Origin: an uncultured Bacillota bacterium
GTDB taxonomy: Bacteria > Bacillota > Clostridia > Christensenellales > UBA1242
Assembly: GCA_947090235.1 (NCBI GenBank)
Contig: CAMUNJ010000022.1
Span: 1 to 10,576, forward strand
DNA length: 10,576 nucleotides
Direction: 5' to 3'
Shown here: in pieces, positions 1-6,415 of the stretch
How positions within the stretch are numbered: the first letter of the stretch is position 1
Layout: each line of letters starts with the position of its first letter
The notes under the pieces: generated by a model
Seen by the model: only the letters and a program-made list of their open reading frames with translations
Told to the model about the DNA's origin: nothing
Databases searched by the model: none
Translations under genes and position numbers: made by a program

Positions 1-1271
1 TCGTTACCCCACCAATAAGATTTAAGTTCGCTTATCAAATTTACACAATTTTTGAAAATAAATAAATGTGCTTTGCCTTCACCATCCTTTAAATATCTTT
101 TAACAACACTTATTCCACTAAATAAATCCTTATTTACTTTTGGATTTACAAGTATCCCTTCATTATAAAATAAATCGACCACGCTTTTGCTACTTGCCAA
201 AGTTCTCTGTTGAGCCGCAGAATCTATCAACGCAGTTATCATGCCACTATTTGAAGTCTTCCAATTTAATCTAGCACAAATCTCCTTTATCTTTCTTGCG
301 TGTTCACTGACTTCTACACCTGCTTGAAAATGCTCTGCAACCACATAAACATTTCCATCAAAATCTACACAATACCAGTGTGCAGAAAGTGGATTTTTTA
401 GACCTGGATCAATAGATATATTATCCTGCCATTCTAGTGGGACTTCAAAAGGTTCTATCACATGAATTTGTTGATCAAATTCAGGATAAACCATTCCTCC
501 CGCTTGAATAAACTTGCCATATCTCCTGCTTTCCAGTTCTTCCTCGCTTAAACTAGCAGATAATGCTTGTATCTCTTTTTTAGATAAAAAGGGATTGTCA
601 GCCCATTCAATTTCTTGATACCAAACCTCTTGATCGTTATACTCATTCAAATAAATATGATTGTATACCCAAGTTAGTCCCTTTAAAGGTGTCATAGTTC
701 CAAATATCAATCCACATCTGTCCAAAACTCTCATGCGACATTCTTGATAAATCTCAAAGGGTGGCTCTTCGTCAAACCAAACATAATCCAAAGAAGCACC
801 TTGAAATTTTTCGCGACCTTGATCGCAACTTTTAAAGCCAATTTTGCTAATAGATCCAAATACATTTTTTACCAAAATAAAATCTATAATACTGCTTTCA
901 GGACTATCTTGACTACCCGCAGATACAACAATTTTTTGTATCCAATCTCTGCGTAAATAATTTAAAATTTTACTTTGAGCCACATCTCTTTGAACTTGCT
1001 TAGATAAACTAACAACCCAACCATCACATGGCTTATTTTGTTTGTATGGATGAATACCTCTAGCAAGATAAACAACCTCCACTGCTCCACATTCTGTTTT
1101 ACCTGTTCTGTTTCCTCCAAAAACCCACCTATTTTTTTTTGGACATTTGTGAAACTCAACTTGTTTGTGATGAATTACTTTGCCTTTATTATATTTTTTT
1201 AAATTATCACAATGATTTCGTTTATCCAACTCGCTTTCGATCAATTTTAATCTCTTGATTTCTCTATTCAA
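1..1271 (-). CDS. terL: Phage terminase large subunit, 5' part (3' end lies beyond the left edge)
   Basis: Terminase large subunits power DNA packaging into phage heads with an N-terminal ATPase and cut concatemers with a C-terminal nuclease. The frame is open for 423 codons to the window edge. I see Walker A GGNRTGKT (residues 52-59), Walker B YVWFDEE (163-169, catalytic Glu168), a coupling-type GTMTP (191-195), and the first two nuclease acidic positions in SIDPG (Asp288) and ALIDSA (Asp350). The last part of the nuclease is outside the window. I chose TTG at 1269-1271 because AGGAGG stands 6 bases upstream and no in-frame ATG precedes the Walker A motif at a suitable distance. No small terminase subunit is visible directly upstream; instead an opposite-strand gene lies there. 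The family call rests on motif order and is firm. Whether the prophage is intact cannot be judged. Confidence 0.93.
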   Translation of the reverse strand, partial: MNREIKRLKLIESELDKRNHCDNLKKYNKGKVIHHKQVEFHKCPKKNRWVFGGNRTGKTECGAVEVVYLARGIHPYKQNKPCDGWVVSLSKQVQRDVAQSKILNYLRRDWIQKIVVSAGSQDSPESSIIDFILVKNVFGSISKIGFKSCDQGREKFQGASLDYVWFDEEPPFEIYQECRMRVLDRCGLIFGTMTPLKGLTWVYNHIYLNEYNDQEVWYQEIEWADNPFLSKKEIQALSASLSEEELESRRYGKFIQAGGMVYPEFDQQIHVIEPFEVPLEWQDNISIDPGLKNPLSAHWYCVDFDGNVYVVAEHFQAGVEVSEHARKIKEICARLNWKTSNSGMITALIDSAAQQRTLASSKSVVDLFYNEGILVNPKVNKDLFSGISVVKRYLKDGEGKAHLFIFKNCVNLISELKSYWWGN

Positions 1272-1277
1272 AGCCTG

Positions 1278-1283
1278 CCTCCT
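1278..1283 (-). promoter_or_regulatory. Shine-Dalgarno site fixing the TTG start of terL
   Basis: On the minus strand the sequence reads AGGAGG, then six bases, then TTG AAT AGA. This perfect ribosome-binding site is the reason for choosing the non-ATG start at 1271. Confidence 0.8.
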
Positions 1284-1337
1284 ATTTGAATTTTCTAAAT
1301 TTAGTCATTTTTTGTAATATTTCTACAATTTTGTATA

Positions 1338-1366
1338 TCAACAATTTCTAAAATGTGTTTTACAAT
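1338..1366 (+). promoter_or_regulatory. Putative promoter giving a leaderless transcript of the SH3-like gene
   Basis: TCAACA (1338-1343) and TACAAT (1361-1366) are separated by 17 bases. The -10 box ends six bases before the ATG at 1373, so transcription would be expected to start at or next to the A of the start codon. No Shine-Dalgarno sequence precedes the ATG, which supports this reading. The -35 match is only 4 of 6. Confidence 0.5.
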
Positions 1367-1372
1367 TAGCCT

Positions 1373-2209
1373 ATGACAAAGATAATTTTTTCTATTTTGA
1401 CAATATTATTTAGTTTTACAACTTTGGCAACTCCTGCCCAAAGTATTATTTTAAGTGCGGACGAAACGCCAAAACAATATTATGCAAAAATAACACGCGA
1501 CGAAGTGTATTTTTTTGAGCAACCTAATGATTCTATAGAATTTAGACTTTTCAAACTTCCAGCAAGTTATTTTGTTTTGTTAACTGCCGATGCAAATGAC
1601 AAATTTTATTCTTGTAGATATGGCGATAAAACTGGCTATGTAAAAAAAGAAGAAGTGACCCCAATGAATGGTACACCTCTATCACCTTATGCAAACTTTG
1701 CCAACTTCCGCGTTTTCGCACTTGATGGTATTGAAATGCGTTCTACTCCTAGAAAAAATCCTTTAAATGTTATAACAAAAATATCCTATCTCGAAGATAA
1801 TCTACTTTATTATGGCAGCATTGAAGGTGATGAGTTAGTTCCCAAAAAATCAACTATTTGGTATTATTGTAAATTTATAGATGAAGACCAATCTCAATTT
1901 GGCTATCTTTATTCAAGTTTCTGTGACGAACTTACAAATATCCCACTAAACATGGAAGAATTTGATAAAATAGAAGGCGACCTTTTTCCTCTGCCAGTCG
2001 CACCAAATTCACCAAGTACTCACCTTTCAGGAACTGCAAAAACTTTGATTATAGTTGGAGTAAGCCTCCCATGTGTTGTTATTCTATATCTTCTTATAAA
2101 ACCAACATTGATTAATGAAAAGTCAAGCAAACATTCAAACAAACATAAACATGTAAGACGAAAACGCCATGGCGATTATTTTGAATTTGATGAAAATGAC
2201 TTGACTTAA
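1373..2209 (+). CDS. Signal-peptide, SH3-like protein with C-terminal membrane anchor (possible prophage moron)
   Basis: The 278-residue product begins with a short basic start and hydrophobic stretch (residues 4-23) typical of a Sec signal peptide. It then shows two SH3-like stretches, about 36-97 (ending in the characteristic TGYVKKEEV) and about 112-190. A strongly hydrophobic segment at 222-243 is followed by a tail rich in Lys, His and Arg (249-266). This predicts an exported, membrane-anchored protein with its basic tail inside the cell. Bacterial SH3-like domains often bind cell-wall or peptide ligands; no catalytic motif is visible. The gene is on the strand opposite its phage-like neighbours, between the regulator and the terminase. 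It has its own promoter, as expected for a lysogenic-conversion (moron) gene. Its stop lies 2 bases from the stop of the convergent gene. A role in envelope modification or superinfection exclusion is inference only. Confidence 0.8.
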   Translation: MTKIIFSILTILFSFTTLATPAQSIILSADETPKQYYAKITRDEVYFFEQPNDSIEFRLFKLPASYFVLLTADANDKFYSCRYGDKTGYVKKEEVTPMNGTPLSPYANFANFRVFALDGIEMRSTPRKNPLNVITKISYLEDNLLYYGSIEGDELVPKKSTIWYYCKFIDEDQSQFGYLYSSFCDELTNIPLNMEEFDKIEGDLFPLPVAPNSPSTHLSGTAKTLIIVGVSLPCVVILYLLIKPTLINEKSSKHSNKHKHVRRKRHGDYFEFDENDLT

Positions 2210-2211
2210 AA

Positions 2212-2736
2212 TTAAGAAATCGCAAATTTGTTAATTTTGTTGTCGCTAAACTCAATATCTTCTTTTTCTTCTTTCGAATATCTTGAGTAAACCTCCAAAA
2301 TCCACTTCTCTCCAGCAAGAAAGTTAGATAAATTTTCTTCCCTGTATCCTAACCTTGCCATCTGCTGTAAAAAATCACTTTCTGCTCCCCCAAGTTTTCT
2401 AAAATAACTTCGCTGTGGAAGCCCATGACGCTGAGCAATATCATTAGATTTATCTCCGTCAATGTATTTTTCAATTAAAATTTGAGCATTTGTAGTGTCA
2501 CATTTTTTTAATGCATCACAAACTAAGACCTTTAAATTTATCAAGGTCTTTTTTCGTTCAGTCAAAGCAATAAGTTTATCAGCGATATTGATAACACTGC
2601 TCTCCGCAAAATTGCTGCTATAAACATAAAAAGAACTCATTGCCTTTGTTTCTACCATTTTATCAATAGAATCGCAGATTCGTTCAAGATAACGATAAAC
2701 AGATAAAATTGTTTTAGCCCAAATATTATTTTTCAT
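2212..2736 (-). CDS. Sigma-70 region 4/ArpU-like phage transcription regulator
   Basis: The product is 174 residues. A helix-turn-helix of the sigma region 4 type lies at about residues 83-115: an acidic helix with ILIEKYIDGDKSNDIAQRHG, then LPQRSYFRKL as the likely recognition helix. The N-terminal 60 residues are helical. Phage proteins of the ArpU/RinA kind have this size and layout and usually activate the late (packaging) operon, standing just upstream of the terminase genes. Here the gene points towards the terminase, with the SH3-like gene in between on the other strand. The ATG at 2736 has AAGGGGA about 7 bases upstream. The assignment to the general class is fairly good; the exact family is not certain from reading alone. 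Confidence 0.65.
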   Translation of the reverse strand: MKNNIWAKTILSVYRYLERICDSIDKMVETKAMSSFYVYSSNFAESSVINIADKLIALTERKKTLINLKVLVCDALKKCDTTNAQILIEKYIDGDKSNDIAQRHGLPQRSYFRKLGGAESDFLQQMARLGYREENLSNFLAGEKWILEVYSRYSKEEKEDIEFSDNKINKFAIS

Positions 2737-2760
2737 AAAAATTCCCCTTTTACAAGACCG

Positions 2761-2790
2761 ATTATAAATGCTCTAAAATTGTTAAGTCAA
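2761..2790 (-). promoter_or_regulatory. Promoter of the ArpU-like gene
   Basis: On the minus strand TTGACT (2785-2790) and TATAAT (2761-2766) are separated by 18 bases. A start of transcription near 2754 would leave a leader of about 18 bases carrying the GGGGA ribosome-binding site. Confidence 0.7.
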
Positions 2791-2948
2791 TATTTACTGC
2801 CAACAAATTTTGATTTTTTAATGATTTTTTTACAAAATGTCGATTTTTGACGAAATGCTGACTACAATATACAGTCAAAGACATTAATAAAACTCAAAAT
2901 TAGTCTATTTTTATAATTTTTAAAATTTAAGGATTTTAAATACTGCTA

Positions 2949-2977
2949 TTGACAAAGCAAAAAAATAATGGTATAAT
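2949..2977 (+). promoter_or_regulatory. Fully consensus sigma-A promoter of the lipoprotein gene
   Basis: TTGACA (2949-2954), a 17-base spacer and TATAAT (2972-2977) match the consensus at every position. TG at 2969-2970 adds an extended -10 element. Transcription should start near 2984. No operator is obvious, so strong constitutive expression is the simplest reading. Confidence 0.9.
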
Positions 2978-3008
2978 TTTGTTATAATTAAAATTAATGG
3001 AGAAAATT

Positions 3009-3392
3009 ATGAAAAAATTTAAAATTGCATCTATTATTTTGGCCGGATCTTTATTTATTCCAGCATTTGCAGGATGTTCTCGTGAAAAAGATAAACCGAT
3101 AACCTTTCAAGATTGTTCTACATATGTTTGTATAAAAGAAAATAAAAACTTTTATTCTTTACATATAGGTACAACTAAATTTCAATCTCTTTGTGGTTTG
3201 CGTCATACTTATGGTTATGGTCTTGCTGATATTACACCACATACATATGATATCAACAATCCAAAAACAATGATATTTAATGCAGAGTGGTCATATTATG
3301 AAAAAAAGCCTGATGATTCAGTTTATACAGCAATATGCGAAAAATGTAAAAACTTAATTCCAGAAGATGCAACTGAACTAAGATTAGATTAA
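3009..3392 (+). CDS. Small lipoprotein of unknown function
   Basis: I do not recognise the family. The 127-residue product starts MKKFKIAS and has a hydrophobic core followed by the lipobox-like AFAGC, with Cys23 as the expected lipid-attached residue, so the mature protein should be tethered to the outer face of the membrane. The -3 position of the lipobox is Phe, which is less common. The mature part of about 105 residues has five further cysteines, including a CEKC pair near the C-terminus, and is rich in aromatic residues. An in-frame ATG exists at 2997, but ATG at 3009 is preferred because GGAG lies 7 bases before it and the signal peptide then begins with MKK. It is a single-gene unit with a strong promoter and its own terminator. 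No functional call is justified. Confidence 0.8.
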   Translation: MKKFKIASIILAGSLFIPAFAGCSREKDKPITFQDCSTYVCIKENKNFYSLHIGTTKFQSLCGLRHTYGYGLADITPHTYDINNPKTMIFNAEWSYYEKKPDDSVYTAICEKCKNLIPEDATELRLD

Positions 3393-3418
3393 AAAATCAC
3401 GATTTCTCGTGATTTTTT
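3391..3418 (+). terminator. Rho-independent terminator of the lipoprotein gene
   Basis: A perfect 12-base stem (3391-3402 with 3407-3418) encloses the loop TTTC and ends in a T run. It overlaps the TAA stop codon. The stem is palindromic with A and T runs on both sides, so it could act in both directions. Confidence 0.9.
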
Positions 3419-3438
3419 ATTTTATTTTGATAATTCAC

Positions 3439-3467
3439 TTGCAATAATAATAAAAATATGCTATTCT
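3439..3467 (+). promoter_or_regulatory. Promoter of the tRNA-Leu gene
   Basis: TTGCAA (3439-3444), a 17-base spacer and TATTCT (3462-3467) with TG one base upstream of the -10 box. Start near 3474, leaving about 25 bases of 5' extension before the mature tRNA. Confidence 0.65.
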
Positions 3468-3498
3468 AACAAAGCAAAAATATCAATAAATTCCTTAT

Positions 3499-3584
3499 GC
3501 CGGTGTGGTGAAATGGCAGACGCGCGGGACTCAAAATCCCGTGTCCGCGAGGACGTGTCGGTTCGACCCCGACCACCGGCACCA
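3499..3584 (+). tRNA. tRNA-Leu, anticodon CAA
   Basis: This 86-base gene folds as a class II tRNA. The acceptor stem GCCGGTG pairs with CACCGGC (3574-3580), and the anticodon stem CGGGA/TCCCG encloses the loop CTCAAAA with anticodon CAA (reads UUG). A long variable arm GTCC-GCGA-GGAC and a T arm GTCGG-TTCGACC-CCGAC follow. The discriminator base is A and the CCA end is encoded (3582-3584). A partial second copy of its 3' part lies at 8533-8588, so this gene is the likely integration target of an island. Confidence 0.98.
3529..3584 (+). repeat. Direct repeat, copy 1 (att-type site within tRNA-Leu)
   Basis: These 56 bases, from the last base of the 5' anticodon stem to the CCA end, recur at 8533-8588 with 52 identities. 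The first 32 bases are identical. This is the end of the repeat that keeps the tRNA functional. Confidence 0.9.
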
Positions 3585-3590
3585 CAATTC

Positions 3591-3622
3591 TACCTAGATA
3601 TAGATTATTTAGGTATTTTTTT
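3591..3622 (+). terminator. Terminator after tRNA-Leu
   Basis: TACCTA (3591-3596) pairs with TAGGTA (3610-3615), followed by seven T. It lies inside the island, so it would have come with the incoming element. The stem is short and AT-rich. Confidence 0.6.
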
Positions 3623-4033
3623 ATACTCAAATTGCAAATAGAAAATTTCTAACAATTTTCACATTTTTCTAACAATTTCAATTTAAACTTTGCAAAATAT
3701 ACATTGGTTTTTTGTTTTTGAATTTATACAAAAACTGATTTTTCTAACAATTTTCTAACAATCGTCTAAAATTTATTTTGTGTTATGTTGTCTCTAATCT
3801 GTGATCGTTCTTCATAAGATTTATGTTTGAAAAAATCATTGAATAAAATTGTCAGAAGTTAAGGTTTCAATAACTGATACATTTAAAAATTTTTATTTTG
3901 TTTTTATATTAAAAAAGCAGTGATATCAATGTTTAATACCACGAGAATTTTTTACCCCTCATACTAAATAGGAACAACTTTTTGAAATCGGTTAGAGGTT
4001 GAAATTTTTCAAAGTTTGTCACTTTGCACTAAT
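3623..4033. other. Non-coding left end of the island
   Basis: About 410 bases, very AT-rich, with no open frame of convincing length on either strand. The first part (3646-3762) carries four TTTCTAACAAT repeats, listed separately. The rest (3763-4033) has several small imperfect inverted repeats but nothing I can name. It could hold a decayed gene, recombination sites or a small RNA. Confidence 0.6.
3646..3762 (+). repeat. Four copies of the 11-base repeat TTTCTAACAAT
   Basis: Exact copies lie at 3646-3656, 3666-3676, 3741-3751 and 3752-3762; the last two are head-to-tail. All have the same orientation. A fifth exact copy lies near the other island end at 8359-8369. Placement just inside both ends resembles arm-type integrase sites, and iterons are the alternative. 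Function is inference. Confidence 0.75.
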
Positions 4034-4061
4034 AAAAAAGACAAGCCAAATTTTACTTGTC
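4034..4061 (-). terminator. Terminator of the two-gene island operon
   Basis: On the minus strand GACAAG (4056-4061) pairs with CTTGTC (4040-4045) across a 10-base loop and is followed by six T (4034-4039). It stands 12 bases after the TGA of the dikinase-like gene. Confidence 0.75.
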
Positions 4062-4072
4062 ATAACTACAAA

Positions 4073-6415
4073 TCAATATCTTATTATTCCATTGAAAGCA
4101 TCTAATTCAACTTTTTGCCCATCGTTCAATAGTGTTGTTGCATTTTTAGTTCCAACAACACAAGGAATATTAAATTCTCTTGAAATTATTGCTGCGTGGC
4201 AAGTGATTCCTCCCTCATTCGTAATAAATCCACCAGCTTTTTCAATTGCAGAAGCATATTCTGGCGTAGTCATTGATGAAACAATAATATCATTGGTTTC
4301 AATTTTACTTAAATCTTTTAATGAATTGATAATTTTTACTTTTCCAACAATATAACCTTGTGTTGCGACTTGCCCATAAATTTCTCGTTCTACACTTCTA
4401 TTTTTGATTTTCTTATCTATCATCTTAAATGGTTTCGAGATTTTTTGTGCTTGCATTCCAAAAACATCATACCATATCCCATTTGATTTTAATAGGCAAT
4501 AACCAACCTTTCTGTCATTAATTAAATTTGAATAATCTGTATTATTTAAAAGCCTATCAAGTATTTCGTCAACACTTAATGCGACAATATCTTTATCTCT
4601 TAGAGTAATGCGTTCTCCGACTTCTTTTAAAAGCCCTGTTCTGAAAATATAAAACATATAATCGGAAACTTCAGAAAGTTTTGTTCTCAGATAAATAAAG
4701 TCACGAATGATATTATATAATTGCAACAACTCTGGATAGTTTTTCAAAAAACCTATTGCTTTTTCAACCTGTTTTATACTTTCTTTTGTTTTTGTCTTAT
4801 TATTTTCAAGTTTGCATTTATAAGAATCAGCCAAAACTAAACTTTCAATATCTTTCAAATATTCAGCCCATGTAAATGCTTGCAGTTTTTTATTTAATGA
4901 ACCTTTCATCCAAGAATATTTTGTTATATGTTCCTCTAAATCTAAAGCAATATCTTTCCCTTCGGCTTTTTTCTGTGAAATTTTTAAGATTGACAAAATT
5001 GCATCGGTGTAGTCAAGCGGTGCATAGTTTCTTGGATAATAAACAAGACTGCTTAAAATTAAAGATTTTTGTGTTGAGTTGAAAGCTTCTATACTGTCCA
5101 ATTCGGATGTGAACTTCTGTTCTAAATAATCATCAGGGCGAGCGAAAGTTGGAGTTATTGTGGTCAAGTAATTGTCTTTGAAAATTTTAAGATGTTCCAC
5201 TAATTCGTTTTTTGATAATTTTTTATAATCGCATTGTCCCAACAGCTTTGTATAAGTTTGTGCTTTATTTATAATTTCAAATATGCAAATTGCATACTTA
5301 TTAAAGAAGTTTTTGTCAGCATTATATAGGGTCTCAAATATCTTCAAACTTTCAGAATGGTCATTTTCAACATAATATTCCATTCCATCCAAAATGAAAT
5401 AATTGTTGGTTGACAAATTAAATCCAAGAATCTTTTTTTGTTGCCTACTATCAAATGCTAATTTTTGGAAAGATTCAAATAGCCAACAAAATGGTCTTTT
5501 TACATAAAATTCCCATTTGTTTTTGTATATTAGATTTTGTAAATTGTTAAGAGTTGTAATAGGGCGACATTGTAAAATATACAATTCTCCGTGTGCAATT
5601 GCAAATTCAATATCAACATCATACTTATAAAATTTTTTAATTTTATCAACATTTTGGCAAAGTTCTTTTATATTTGCTTTGACTTTATTATAGCTGTTTT
5701 CATTTGAAATACTTTTTTCTTTGATTTTATAATCCACAATAACTTTGTCAGGTGTGACTTTACCTGACACTAAATTTTCACCCAAACCCTTGCAATATTC
5801 AACAAGAATTTCATTTTTTAATGAAATCGGATTTTTGGAAAAAGCAACGCCTGAAAAATCGCTATCAATCATTTCTTGCACAACAATAGCCATGCTTGAA
5901 CTTTTGTTCAGTTTTTTTGCAAGTTTATAAGAAAGACATCGTTCATTAAATAATGAACTCCAGCATTTTTTAATAGAATCAATAAGCCTATTTTCATCTA
6001 CATTAAGATAACTGTCAAGCATACCCGCAAAAGCATTGTTAGTTCCATCTTCTCCAACTGCGGAAGATCTGACAGACACTTTTTTAAATTTAGCCTTTTT
6101 AAAAAAAGAAAAAATTTCGGAAATGAATATTTGTGGAATTGACAAACCTAAAATTTCATTTCTAATATTTTTAGAGATTTCTTTTATATTTGTTTTGTCA
6201 AGCTTGGCAAGTAAGTTCTCAATATGCAAATTAAGATTTGTTTTTTCAGCAAATGTATCGAAAAAATCGGAAGTTAGAAAAAAAGCATTAGGCACATTTA
6301 TGCCAAGTGAATTTAAAATATTTAAATTTTTTGCTTTTCCACCAACTTTCTCTTGGTTAACAGATGGATCATGTATCCAAAGAATATTGTTAGAAGTTTT
6401 GGAGCATTCTCGCAT
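4073..6415 (-). CDS. PEP-synthase/rifampin-phosphotransferase-like dikinase with swivelling phosphohistidine domain
   Basis: Enzymes of this architecture split ATP to AMP and phosphate and pass a phosphoryl group through a histidine to a small substrate. The 780-residue product has an N-terminal ATP-grasp domain (about 20-290). It shows KVGGKAKN (23-30), VRSSAVGEDG (115-124), FAGMLDSYLNV (129-139), VVQEMIDSDFSGVAFSKNP (178-196), GLGENLVSG (210-218) and LQCRP (281-285). A helical middle domain follows (about 295-680), then a C-terminal phosphohistidine domain (about 681-780) with GGITCHAAII and catalytic His740. The PEP/pyruvate TIM barrel of PPDK and PEP synthase is absent, as in rifampin phosphotransferase (about 870 residues), so central metabolism is unlikely. 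ATG at 6415 follows GAGGTGG and overlaps the upstream gene by 26 bases, suggesting translational coupling. All visible catalytic motifs are intact. The substrate is unknown; it may be the product of the upstream radical SAM fusion. Confidence 0.85.
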   Translation of the reverse strand: MRECSKTSNNILWIHDPSVNQEKVGGKAKNLNILNSLGINVPNAFFLTSDFFDTFAEKTNLNLHIENLLAKLDKTNIKEISKNIRNEILGLSIPQIFISEIFSFFKKAKFKKVSVRSSAVGEDGTNNAFAGMLDSYLNVDENRLIDSIKKCWSSLFNERCLSYKLAKKLNKSSSMAIVVQEMIDSDFSGVAFSKNPISLKNEILVEYCKGLGENLVSGKVTPDKVIVDYKIKEKSISNENSYNKVKANIKELCQNVDKIKKFYKYDVDIEFAIAHGELYILQCRPITTLNNLQNLIYKNKWEFYVKRPFCWLFESFQKLAFDSRQQKKILGFNLSTNNYFILDGMEYYVENDHSESLKIFETLYNADKNFFNKYAICIFEIINKAQTYTKLLGQCDYKKLSKNELVEHLKIFKDNYLTTITPTFARPDDYLEQKFTSELDSIEAFNSTQKSLILSSLVYYPRNYAPLDYTDAILSILKISQKKAEGKDIALDLEEHITKYSWMKGSLNKKLQAFTWAEYLKDIESLVLADSYKCKLENNKTKTKESIKQVEKAIGFLKNYPELLQLYNIIRDFIYLRTKLSEVSDYMFYIFRTGLLKEVGERITLRDKDIVALSVDEILDRLLNNTDYSNLINDRKVGYCLLKSNGIWYDVFGMQAQKISKPFKMIDKKIKNRSVEREIYGQVATQGYIVGKVKIINSLKDLSKIETNDIIVSSMTTPEYASAIEKAGGFITNEGGITCHAAIISREFNIPCVVGTKNATTLLNDGQKVELDAFNGIIRY

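Noticed and set aside
2859..2877. Inverted repeat TGACT-N9-AGTCA upstream of the ArpU-like and lipoprotein genes
   Set aside because: It lies about 70 bases from either promoter, the half-sites are only 5 bases long, and there is no second copy, so an operator call is not supported.
3646..3762. CRISPR array
   Set aside because: The repeats are only 11 bases, irregularly spaced and partly head-to-tail without spacers, and no cas gene is present.
3763..4033. Possible non-coding RNA or decayed gene in the left island end
   Set aside because: No consensus promoter plus terminator pair encloses it and no stable long hairpin or recognisable protein fragment could be found by reading.
3999..4355. 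Plus-strand ORF at the 3' end of the dikinase gene
   Set aside because: It is antisense to the conserved phosphohistidine domain and crosses the operon terminator; a shadow frame.
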